From: Methanobacteriota archaeon
Lineage (GTDB): Archaea; Thermoplasmatota; Thermoplasmata; JAUWGG01
Length of the DNA: 5,981 nucleotides
Assembly: GCA_030606525.1 (NCBI GenBank)
Contig: JAUWGG010000072.1
Span: 1-5,981, forward strand
Reading direction: 5' to 3'
Numbering within the stretch: position 1 is the first letter of the stretch; every line of letters begins with the position of its first letter. The notes below the pieces were generated by a model. It saw only the letters and a program-made list of their open reading frames with translations. It had not been told where the DNA came from and ran no database searches. The position numbers and the translations under genes were made by a program. Below, in pieces: positions 1 through 5,969 of this stretch.

Positions 1-42
1 TAAATAGAAATCTCTATTTGCTACTATATCTTTATCCCTTCG

Positions 43-660
43 ATGAAAGGCAAGTTCATCACATTTGAAGGAATAGATGGCTCGGGGAAGACAACGATCG
101 CAAAGGAAGTGTTTACCAGGTTAAAGAACAGCGGTAGGGATGTGATCTTAACTTTGGAACCAACTCAAACATGGTTAGGCGATGCAGTCAAAAGAAGCTA
201 TGATGAAGAGGTCAGCCCATTCACGGAATTATTTTTATTTTTGGGAGATAGGGCTACCCATACTCAAAAAATAAAAAAATGGCTTGAGCAAGGAAAAATC
301 GTTCTCTGTGATAGATACTGCGATTCAACTTATGCCTATCAAGGCGCTGCATTAGAAGAGAAATTAAGAGAATTTAGAATGGATGCAATGGAGTGGATGA
401 AATATATCAGCAAACCATTTATCACAAAGCCAGATCTAACTATTCTATTGGTTATCGAATCAAAAATAGCGCTGCAGCGATTATCGAACAGAAAGAAACG
501 TACTAAATTCGAAAATATGGGTTTTTTAAAGAAGGTGGAAGAGAATTATCTAAAACTCGCAAAAGAAGAAAGATTTGTGAAGATCGATGCAAAAAAGAGT
601 ATAAAAGAGATTGTGGATGAAGCTGTAAATTATATTGAAGAATTGGTTAAGAGTTCATAA
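43..660 (+). CDS. tmk: Thymidylate kinase (dTMP kinase)
   Basis: This 205-aa protein is a P-loop kinase that phosphorylates dTMP to dTDP with ATP in the cytosol, a step toward dTTP. Visible motifs are a Walker A loop GIDGSGKTT (residues 10-18), EPT (39-41) where many bacterial enzymes have EPGGT, DR (69-70), the DRY motif (90-92) followed by YQG (99-101), a PDLT strand (130-133), and a basic LID segment around NRKKR (149-153). The LID carries the arginines and the P-loop has none, which resembles the E. coli-like type II arrangement. Length is normal for the family. The ATG at 43 gives the expected start, MKGKFITFEGIDG, just before the P-loop. No clear Shine-Dalgarno precedes it, so translation may be leaderless. 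One oddity is that the usual 'LDVDPE' after PDLT reads LVIESK. The gene converges on the protease gene. Confidence 0.95.
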   Translation: MKGKFITFEGIDGSGKTTIAKEVFTRLKNSGRDVILTLEPTQTWLGDAVKRSYDEEVSPFTELFLFLGDRATHTQKIKKWLEQGKIVLCDRYCDSTYAYQGAALEEKLREFRMDAMEWMKYISKPFITKPDLTILLVIESKIALQRLSNRKKRTKFENMGFLKKVEENYLKLAKEERFVKIDAKKSIKEIVDEAVNYIEELVKSS

Positions 661-678
661 TTAAGACTTAAAGCTTCT
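661..678. other. Convergent intergenic gap with small palindrome
   Basis: Only 18 bp separate the tmk stop (TAA ending at 660) from the protease stop (TAG on the minus strand, 679-681). The gap begins with an 11-bp palindrome, TTAAGACTTAA (661-671). Neither strand shows a strong T-run that would mark an archaeal terminator, so the two transcripts probably overlap at their 3' ends. The palindrome is short and AT-rich and could be chance. Confidence 0.4.
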
Positions 679-3378
679 CTACCCATCTATAATCCACTTG
701 CAATCAGTTGTCACATGTATCCAATATCCGCAGCCTGGTCTCATCATATCCTCATCTGTCAAGGTTTTTAGGTAATAGGGAGAAGAGTTCGCATCGTATC
801 CCTCCACCTTATCATATGGTATGCCTTTCAGCGCATCGGAAACGTTTTTTTCTGTAAGCGAGGGATAACCAATTAGATTCCATCCCCTGTACAATAAAAT
901 GGTTGTGGAACCAGCTCGCATACCTGTAACATTCAAATAACCATCACCTACATTGGTGATATTGATCCATAGACCCATCGTTCGATTAACATCTGTTAGA
1001 TCATTGTATCCTTGGGGTTTGAAAGTAGCGTAGGTTAGCCAATGGTCATTTGCGTCTATGGGTTCATATCCACGAGTTATGTTCCATACTGTGTTTCCAC
1101 CGTTATCATCTAGAACATTTAATATGCTTGTGTTAGACTGTTTTAAGGGTACGGATATCAAGTTCCAACCAGATGTAACTGGAATGCCAAATTCTTGTTT
1201 ATTGACACGTTCAACAGCAGAAGAAACATTCAATTTTCCATAGCCCCAATCGATATTCGGCACATTACCGGTGAACTCATCTTTTCTAGCTGTATCTCTT
1301 AAAACCTGTTTTACTTCCTCATTGCTTAGATCTGGGTCTGCTTGAAGCATTAGAGCGACAGCTCCAGCAACATGCGGACCGGCAGCACTTGTTCCCCCAA
1401 ACCACTGATACGCTCCATGAGGATAACCAGAATCTTTCGAAGCTGCAGTGATTACATCGTAGTCTCCAGGCGCTGCAATGTCAAGTATGTTCACATCATC
1501 TATACGAGGACCTCTACCACTAAAATCACTGAGTGCTCCAACAACTTGTCCGTACTCGTTCCTGGTGCTGTAAGATGCCACTGTGATCGCACTATCTGCC
1601 GTTGCTGGCCAAGTTATGGTTTTATTGTCGGTGATATGATCTGCGAATATCGCACCATTGCTCCATCCAGATTGATCATCTTGAATGTATCCGTTAATTT
1701 CCACTTCATTAAGATCGTTGGTAATTTGCATTTTCCAGTAGCCAATTGCGATAGAAGAACCTCCTCTTGTGATCGAGACATCCATTTTTGCTGTGCCACG
1801 AGATGAATTTGATTTGTAAGAGTATATCTCATGACCATCAGCAGTTGTTACTATGGAGCCATCTCCAGGAAGCACAACGGTATTCCCCCCTCCACCCGTA
1901 GGTGTAGTGATCTCCAATGTCAATGGATTGCTTGTGTCTCTCCACAACACACTCAACCATACTTCTGTTATTTGAGGAGCATAAAAAGGAACAACAAAAC
2001 GGGTAGTGCTTGTCTGTTGGTTACTTACGTTTGTCAAAAAATGCTTGATACCTCCAGCCAAATTTCCAGCTGGAACGACTTGAATCACTCCTTCGCCAGC
2101 CTTAGTATCCATCATATGCTCTAGGTTTGAGGAACCATCAAGAAATAACCATGTCCACTCTCCCCATTCGATCAAAATGATATCTGCATCATTATTGGCA
2201 GCCCAAACATATTTCTCTTCAAATTCCTCATTGGTATTAGCCTCTGCGATCATCAAGTCAGCATCTGGTGCTATCCCTGTAAATCTCTCATGACCAATGA
2301 TTCCCCCAGACAAAATGCCACTTACCGATGTCCCATGCCCGTGGTTGTCTCCTCCAGATGAAATTAAATTAATACCTCTTGTATACTCAACATTTCCAGA
2401 ACAATTTGTTTTATATATCTTTGAGGTGTTGAGTGCTAATAATTTTTCTTCAATATCAAGCATCAAATTGTCATTTGTGTCGTTTGCAATAAATAACAAT
2501 TCACCGTAAGTCGGATCGTTCTCTGTGAATCCCTGCGCTGTACCGTAATTTCTCATTCCATCGTTATTCTCATCATTGTATAACCAATCGACACTGGTTT
2601 GAAATACTCCATCATCATTAGTTATCCCACCATACCAATCATAGATCGCTCCATCAAAGAAACAAAGAGTTTCATTTAGATCTGCTAATCCATTCCTATT
2701 TAGATCTACAGCATCTATCCCATTTTCAAAAGAATTGCTATCATCCACATCTATCCAATCGTATATACCTCCATCTTGACGCCAAAAACTTGGGTGAAAA
2801 ACATCTATGCCAGTATCTAAATTGGCAATCAATACATCCTTCCCCGTTATGTTCCTGTCAAATGAATCTTTCATGGTCCAAACATCATCTGCACGAATCT
2901 CTGGGACACTGACATCTAAAGTTTTTTGAAGGCGGGGATGCCATAGTGCTTCAATTCTCTCCACTTCAGGCATAGCTGAGAGATCATCAATGATTACCCA
3001 TGGGATGGTCATAATATAAACGGGACCTATATGCATCACCTTACCGTCCATTCTACTAAATCGAGCACCTAGCTCCTCGATAACCTTAATTTTTGCATAA
3101 GTTATCTCTGATGTAAATCGAACACTCACCTTCACGTTATCTTTGGAAACTAAATCAAGAATGCTGGGAACACGCATGCCCCTTTTCTTCGCGGTCATTA
3201 AAAAATTCAATGAAGAGTCCTGCTTCTCTCTCACAACGGCGATTTCATGATTTACTGCATCAGAAGATAGTTTATCCATAACAGTTGGTCCGGCTACGCT
3301 AACGATCCCTGCATACGCTACACCAATAATACAAATAACGATGAATATAGAGAATAATCTTATTAAAGCTCTTGCCAC
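679..3378 (-). CDS. Secreted subtilisin-family (S8) serine protease, mosaic, 899 aa
   Basis: This is an exported endopeptidase. The start is GTG at 3378, because AGGAGG (3390-3385) lies 6 nt upstream and the protein then opens with a clean signal peptide: Arg-rich start, hydrophobic core about residues 7-22, and likely cleavage after AYA at about residue 23. An upstream in-frame ATG at 3468 would add 30 residues that bury the signal peptide. Domains: I9-like propeptide about 82-145; catalytic Asp188 (NLDTGID), His348 (HGHGTSVSG), oxyanion Asn439 (PAGN) and Ser664 (GGTSAAGPHVAG). The Asp-His spacing is about 160 residues, against about 32 in subtilisin, with calcium-loop-like motifs in the insert. 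A second, beta-rich insert lies between Asn439 and Ser664. The C-terminus holds two GWNLI repeats (737-818, 832-899) and no membrane anchor. Many N-X-S/T sequons fit a glycosylated surface protein. The triad is complete, so it is probably active. The natural substrate is unknown. Confidence 0.93.
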   Translation of the reverse strand: MARALIRLFSIFIVICIIGVAYAGIVSVAGPTVMDKLSSDAVNHEIAVVREKQDSSLNFLMTAKKRGMRVPSILDLVSKDNVKVSVRFTSEITYAKIKVIEELGARFSRMDGKVMHIGPVYIMTIPWVIIDDLSAMPEVERIEALWHPRLQKTLDVSVPEIRADDVWTMKDSFDRNITGKDVLIANLDTGIDVFHPSFWRQDGGIYDWIDVDDSNSFENGIDAVDLNRNGLADLNETLCFFDGAIYDWYGGITNDDGVFQTSVDWLYNDENNDGMRNYGTAQGFTENDPTYGELLFIANDTNDNLMLDIEEKLLALNTSKIYKTNCSGNVEYTRGINLISSGGDNHGHGTSVSGILSGGIIGHERFTGIAPDADLMIAEANTNEEFEEKYVWAANNDADIILIEWGEWTWLFLDGSSNLEHMMDTKAGEGVIQVVPAGNLAGGIKHFLTNVSNQQTSTTRFVVPFYAPQITEVWLSVLWRDTSNPLTLEITTPTGGGGNTVVLPGDGSIVTTADGHEIYSYKSNSSRGTAKMDVSITRGGSSIAIGYWKMQITNDLNEVEINGYIQDDQSGWSNGAIFADHITDNKTITWPATADSAITVASYSTRNEYGQVVGALSDFSGRGPRIDDVNILDIAAPGDYDVITAASKDSGYPHGAYQWFGGTSAAGPHVAGAVALMLQADPDLSNEEVKQVLRDTARKDEFTGNVPNIDWGYGKLNVSSAVERVNKQEFGIPVTSGWNLISVPLKQSNTSILNVLDDNGGNTVWNITRGYEPIDANDHWLTYATFKPQGYNDLTDVNRTMGLWINITNVGDGYLNVTGMRAGSTTILLYRGWNLIGYPSLTEKNVSDALKGIPYDKVEGYDANSSPYYLKTLTDEDMMRPGCGYWIHVTTDCKWIIDG
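682..885 (-). repeat. C-terminal GWNLI repeat 2 of the protease (protein repeat)
   Basis: Residues 832-899 of the protease start with GWNLIGYPS and end with GYWIHVTTDCKWIIDG. They mirror the upstream copy, which starts GWNLISVPL and carries GLWINIT followed by a short strand. Two cysteines (883 and 893) fall in this copy and could form a disulfide. From memory, similar GWNLI...GYWI modules occur at the ends of many archaeal surface or secreted proteins. Their function is not firmly known, and cell-surface or substrate binding is inference. Confidence 0.65.
919..1170 (-). repeat. C-terminal GWNLI repeat 1 of the protease (protein repeat)
   Basis: Residues about 737-820 of the protease start with GWNLISVPL, pass through a TVWNIT strand and a WLTYA segment, and reach GLWINIT near residue 803. 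This is the first of two related modules. It is longer than the second and rich in N-X-S/T sequons (NTS, NIT, NRT, NIT, NVT). The nucleotide sequences of the two copies have diverged, so the duplication is old. Confidence 0.65.
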
Positions 3379-3384
3379 AATCCT

Positions 3385-3390
3385 CCTCCT
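3385..3390 (-). promoter_or_regulatory. Shine-Dalgarno site of the protease gene
   Basis: The minus strand reads AGGAGGAGGATT then GTG. AGGAGG at 3390-3385 sits 6 nt before the GTG at 3378-3376. This fixes the start at GTG 3378 rather than at the longer in-frame ATG. Confidence 0.85.
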
Positions 3391-3410
3391 GCATTCAATT
3401 CTAATACATG

Positions 3411-3421
3411 GTATATAAATC
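3411..3421 (-). promoter_or_regulatory. Proximal TATA box of the protease gene
   Basis: The minus strand reads GATTTATATAC, a good archaeal box A. Its centre (about 3416) is about 26 nt upstream of 3390. A transcript from it would start almost exactly at the Shine-Dalgarno sequence, giving a leader of about 12 nt. This is inferred from spacing only. Confidence 0.55.
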
Positions 3422-3428
3422 ACTGAGC

Positions 3429-3446
3429 CCTTATATAGTTTTTCTA
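3429..3446 (-). promoter_or_regulatory. Distal BRE/TATA element of the protease gene
   Basis: The minus strand reads GAAAAACTATATAAGGG, an A-rich BRE-like stretch joined to a TATATAA box. As a sequence it is the better BRE+TATA match of the two minus-strand boxes. It would start transcription near 3408, giving a leader of about 30 nt. It could be an alternative start site or the main promoter. Confidence 0.5.
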
Positions 3447-3463
3447 AAAATGGGATTAATGAG

Positions 3464-3475
3464 AACATATATGTA
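3464..3475 (+). promoter_or_regulatory. TATA box of the acetyl-CoA synthetase beta gene
   Basis: The sequence AACATATATGTA has its centre near 3470. An archaeal start about 25 nt downstream would fall near 3495, leaving a leaderless GTG at 3496 or a leader of about 9 nt before ATG 3505. It lies back to back with the minus-strand boxes, about 30 bp from the distal protease TATA. Confidence 0.5.
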
Positions 3476-3504
3476 TTTCAATTGTTATTTCGATCGTGGT
3501 AGAA

Positions 3505-4167
3505 ATGATGAATGTAGAGGAATTCGTTAAGAAGCTTAAGGGCAGAAAAAATCTAACTGAGGCAGAAGTGAATTATGTATTAGAGAAATATAATATTCCA
3601 ACACCTCCTCACATAGTTGTAAAAGAGGAAAAAGATTTAGAGAAAATAACCTTCGATTATCCAATGGTTATGAAAGTTTGCTCCCCCAACATCCTTCATA
3701 AGACAGATGTAAGTGGAGTGAAGCTGAACATTCAAACGAAGAAAGAATTGTATGGTGTGTTCAAGGAGATGAGCAAGCGCTTCCCAGGAGAGAACTTCCT
3801 TGTGGGGAAAATGGAGGAGAAGGGGATAGAACTAATAACCGGTTTGATCAAGGACCCTACGTTTGGATTGACCATCATGTTCGGTATAGGAGGAATATTC
3901 ACAGAGATTTACAAGGATGTTACATTCAGATTAATACCCATCGAGAAATACGATGTAGAGGAAATGCTCAAAGAAATAAAAGGAGCAGCATTATTGGAAG
4001 GTTTTAGAGGCATTAAAGTGAACAGGGATGCAGTTATTGAATTAATGCTCAATGTTTCGAGGTTAGCGCAGGATTTCGAAAAATATATTGACCAAATGGA
4101 TCTGAATCCTGTTTTTGCAAGAGAAAAGGATGTTGTAGTTGTAGATGCGAAGATGATATTGAGATGA
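3505..4167 (+). CDS. ADP-forming acetyl/acyl-CoA synthetase, beta subunit (ATP-grasp)
   Basis: This 220-aa protein matches the small beta subunit of archaeal nucleotide-diphosphate-forming acyl-CoA synthetases (acyl-CoA + ADP + phosphate to acid + CoA + ATP). The beta subunit binds nucleotide through an ATP-grasp fold and receives phosphate from a histidine of the alpha subunit. Visible family motifs are MKVCSPNILHKTDVSGV (56-72), a GIELITGLIKDPTFG stretch (107-121), FGIGGIFTE (126-134), DVTFRLIPI (138-146) and DLNPV (199-203). Length fits a complete stand-alone beta subunit of about 230 aa rather than a fragment of the alpha-beta fusion. The start is uncertain: ATG 3505 or 3508, or an in-frame GTG at 3496, and none has a strong Shine-Dalgarno. 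No alpha subunit is in the window. The next gene follows after 36 bp. Acetate versus branched-chain or aryl acids cannot be told apart here. Confidence 0.88.
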   Translation: MMNVEEFVKKLKGRKNLTEAEVNYVLEKYNIPTPPHIVVKEEKDLEKITFDYPMVMKVCSPNILHKTDVSGVKLNIQTKKELYGVFKEMSKRFPGENFLVGKMEEKGIELITGLIKDPTFGLTIMFGIGGIFTEIYKDVTFRLIPIEKYDVEEMLKEIKGAALLEGFRGIKVNRDAVIELMLNVSRLAQDFEKYIDQMDLNPVFAREKDVVVVDAKMILR

Positions 4168-4181
4168 AAAACCCTTTTATC
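4166..4181 (+). promoter_or_regulatory. Possible weak promoter ahead of asd
   Basis: GAAAAACCC followed by TTTTATC (4166-4181) resembles a BRE plus a weak TATA box. Its centre near 4178 is about 26 nt before ATG 4204, the spacing expected for a leaderless transcript. The match to the box A consensus is poor, and the lipid genes may instead be read from the upstream promoter. Confidence 0.3.
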
Positions 4182-4203
4182 TTTTGATCTGCATGTGGGT
4201 TGG

Positions 4204-4827
4204 ATGATCGCTAAAGGCGCTTGGCACTGGATAATTACACCGTTGATTCTTAGTGTTTTAGCTTTTGTTCTTTCGACCAATCATTCTTCTTCAATCTTGC
4301 ATTTTCTCGCCTTTATTTTCATCATTCTCTTTTTCATGTTCTTGACTTTCTTCAGGGATCCATATAGGGAAATAGGAAAAGGGATAACAGCGCCAGCTGA
4401 TGGCATAGTGAAAAGAATTGAAAAAAATGACGAATCTATAATGATCTCTACTTTCATGAGGATACATGATGTGCATGTGAACCGCTGTCCGATAGATGGA
4501 AAAGTTATGGGATTAAAACATGTTCTTGGGAAGCATATTCCCGCTTACAAAGAAGATTATGAAAAGAATGAAAAGGTCATCATTGATCTTGATACAAAGA
4601 TCGGAAAGGTAAGGATCATTCAAATCGCAGGCATCCTTGCAAGAAGGATCGTGCCTTATGTTAAAGATGGTGAAGAATTAAAAAAAGGACAAAAGATAGG
4701 GATCGTTAGGTTCGGGTCAAGGGTCGATCTGCATTTACCGTTAGATGATATACGATTAAAGATCAAAGAAGAAACAAGGATTTATGCTGGTACGACCCAA
4801 ATAGCGGAGGTTGAACGTGTTGAATAA
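4204..4827 (+). CDS. asd: Archaetidylserine/phosphatidylserine decarboxylase proenzyme (pyruvoyl type)
   Basis: This 207-aa membrane enzyme decarboxylates the serine head group of a phospholipid to ethanolamine. Two N-terminal hydrophobic segments (about 10-25 and 31-49) are followed by FFRDPYR (49-55), APADG (63-67), HDVHVNR (88-94), IAGILARRIV (141-150) and FGSR (170-173). In this family the chain self-cleaves between the Gly and Ser of FGSR (G171/S172), and the Ser becomes the pyruvoyl cofactor. That would give chains of about 171 and 36 aa. D67 and a His in 88-91 are the likely Asp/His partners. It is the short archaeal/bacterial form. The start is ATG 4204, with in-frame GTG 4195 (TGATC 5 nt upstream) as alternative. 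The end overlaps pssA by 11 nt, and this pairing makes the assignment firm. Archaeal lipid as substrate is inferred from the host. Confidence 0.92.
   Translation: MIAKGAWHWIITPLILSVLAFVLSTNHSSSILHFLAFIFIILFFMFLTFFRDPYREIGKGITAPADGIVKRIEKNDESIMISTFMRIHDVHVNRCPIDGKVMGLKHVLGKHIPAYKEDYEKNEKVIIDLDTKIGKVRIIQIAGILARRIVPYVKDGEELKKGQKIGIVRFGSRVDLHLPLDDIRLKIKEETRIYAGTTQIAEVERVE
4806..4811 (+). promoter_or_regulatory. Shine-Dalgarno site of pssA inside asd
   Basis: GGAGGT (4806-4811) lies within the last codons of asd. It is 5 nt before GTG 4817 and 8 nt before TTG 4820. It overlaps the in-frame TTG at 4811, so that codon cannot be the start. ATG 4835 is 23 nt away, too far for this site. Confidence 0.75.
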
Positions 4828-5608
4828 TAAGAAAATGGATTACATTCCAAGTGCCATAAAGAAGTTGTCCATAGCAGATATTTTTACACTTGCAAACGGT
4901 CTTATCGGTTTCCTAGCTATAACTTACATCTTCGATGGAAAGTTCTTATTGGCTTCAACGCTGATCATATGCGCGATAATATTAGATGGATTGGATGGTT
5001 TCATGGCTCGGCGTTTTGGCTCCAAACATTCCTTGGGTAGATATCTTGATTCTTTGTCAGATACGATATCTTTCTGTTTCGCTCCTTCAATTTTGATTTA
5101 CGCCATGTACTATGACATAAACAAAGGTACAGCCTTGACCTCCTTTGAAAACGCGCTAACTGTTGTAGCATCGATGTTCGTTGTCTGTTTTGGAATCATT
5201 CGGTTGGCAAGATTTACTTACAAAGAATATAAATTTAATGAATTTATCGGTGTACCAACACCAGTTACAGCTTTTCTTATTACAGCGTTGTGCCTTCTAT
5301 TTGGGGAAGGGAATGCTAATACATTTTCAGTTCAAGAACAACCATACATTGTATTGCCTATAACGATCATCATTTCCTTTCTTATGATCAGCGATGTAAA
5401 GTATCCTAAAATAAGGGGTAAGTTCGATGTGATATGCACATTAGGTTTAATCTTGATGTTGATACCTGCCTTTGCGCTTATTATTGTTCCTGCTCGCAAC
5501 CTTTATACGGGGGTAGCGCGTTTTTCCACGATGCTGTCATTGATATTGATTTCAATCTATATCATTGGAGGTCCGATCTATGTCAAATGGAAAAAAAGAT
5601 CCTGGTGA
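4817..5608 (+). CDS. pssA: CDP-lipid:serine phosphatidyltransferase (archaetidylserine synthase)
   Basis: This 263-aa multi-pass membrane protein joins L-serine to a CDP-activated lipid (CDP-archaeol in archaea), giving the serine lipid and CMP. The CDP-alcohol phosphatidyltransferase signature is intact: D57-x2-D60-G-x2-A-R-x8-G74-x3-D78-x3-D82, whose four Asp bind metal and CDP. About eight hydrophobic segments follow the family pattern. The GVPTP loop after the fourth segment is typical of serine-type enzymes, and the adjacent decarboxylase supports serine over glycerol or inositol. I chose GTG 4817 because GGAGGT sits 5 nt upstream; TTG 4820 is equally possible and differs by one residue. 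The gene overlaps asd by 11 nt and mptD by 29 nt, which suggests translational coupling. Its product feeds Asd directly. Confidence 0.92.
   Translation: MLNNKKMDYIPSAIKKLSIADIFTLANGLIGFLAITYIFDGKFLLASTLIICAIILDGLDGFMARRFGSKHSLGRYLDSLSDTISFCFAPSILIYAMYYDINKGTALTSFENALTVVASMFVVCFGIIRLARFTYKEYKFNEFIGVPTPVTAFLITALCLLFGEGNANTFSVQEQPYIVLPITIIISFLMISDVKYPKIRGKFDVICTLGLILMLIPAFALIIVPARNLYTGVARFSTMLSLILISIYIIGGPIYVKWKKRSW
5567..5572 (+). promoter_or_regulatory. Shine-Dalgarno site of mptD inside pssA
   Basis: GGAGGT (5567-5572) lies 7 nt before ATG 5580 and inside the pssA reading frame. It selects ATG 5580 over the in-frame TTG at 5565, which precedes the motif. Confidence 0.85.
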
Positions 5609-5969
5609 AAAACTTTTTAATTGCTCAGATATCGAAAGAGCAGCATTCGAGGCAGGTATTAAATTGGGTACGATATATCATCAATTCGTTGGCTCACCTA
5701 TCAGCCGAGCTAATGTGGATGTTTTAGAAAAGGCTATCGAGGACGGAGCAAGGATACAGCCATTCGTAGAGGATGTTAGAGTAACAATCGATAGAACGAG
5801 TTTAAAAGAGAAAACAAGTGAATATGATTATCAGACTCTTAGAGGAAGCATGTTGAATGTGTGGCTGAAAGTGGTTTATAAGGATGCAGTGATCATTTGT
5901 GAAATGCGCTACATCGAAGAATTAGATTATCCTCTTATGTATATAAGAAAGGTAAAAAAATCGCAGTAA
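5580..5969 (+). CDS. mptD: Archaeal dihydroneopterin aldolase (MptD family)
   Basis: This 129-aa cytosolic protein resembles the archaeal MptD family, unrelated in fold to bacterial FolB. MptD cleaves 7,8-dihydroneopterin to 6-hydroxymethyl-7,8-dihydropterin and glycolaldehyde in methanopterin or folate synthesis. The strongest evidence is the block FEAGIKLGTIYHQFVGSP (23-40) and the C-terminal EELDYPLMYI (113-122), both of which I recognise from this family. Candidate active-site residues by conservation are E24, H34, Q60 and Y111. Length fits the usual 115-130 aa. The ATG is set by GGAGGT 7 nt upstream. The gene overlaps the end of pssA by 29 nt in another frame, so it is probably co-translated with the lipid genes although the pathways differ. 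Whether the host makes methanopterin or folate cannot be told from this window. Confidence 0.85.
   Translation: MSNGKKDPGEKLFNCSDIERAAFEAGIKLGTIYHQFVGSPISRANVDVLEKAIEDGARIQPFVEDVRVTIDRTSLKEKTSEYDYQTLRGSMLNVWLKVVYKDAVIICEMRYIEELDYPLMYIRKVKKSQ

Noticed and set aside
20..36. TATA-like ACTATATCTTTATC as promoter of tmk
   Set aside because: It lies only about 7-23 nt before the ATG, too close for a usual archaeal box A even with a leaderless transcript. The window starts too near to judge the real promoter.
661..678. Intrinsic terminator between tmk and the protease
   Set aside because: There is a short TTAAGACTTAA palindrome but no T-run or strong hairpin on either strand.
1372..1806. 144-codon open frame on the plus strand opposite the protease gene
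   Set aside because: It is antisense to the conserved catalytic region, has Cys/Arg/Ser-rich composition, no ribosome binding site and no recognisable motif. It is a shadow frame.
3310..3378. Lipoprotein signal (lipobox) in the protease N-terminus
   Set aside because: The only Cys there lies inside the hydrophobic core, followed by more hydrophobic residues and an AYA cleavage site, so a standard secretory signal fits better.
3376..3468. Longer protease start at the minus-strand ATG at 3468
   Set aside because: The extra 30 residues would bury the signal peptide, and they are encoded by DNA containing both minus-strand TATA boxes. The GTG at 3378 has a near-perfect Shine-Dalgarno.
3909..4280. 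123-codon minus-strand frame spanning the end of the acetyl-CoA synthetase gene and the start of asd
   Set aside because: It is opposite two well supported genes and has a low-complexity Ser/Thr/Lys-rich translation with no family features.
5434..5727. 97-codon plus-strand frame across the pssA-mptD junction
   Set aside because: It overlaps both real genes in a different frame and has a Cys/Tyr/His-rich translation typical of a shifted frame.
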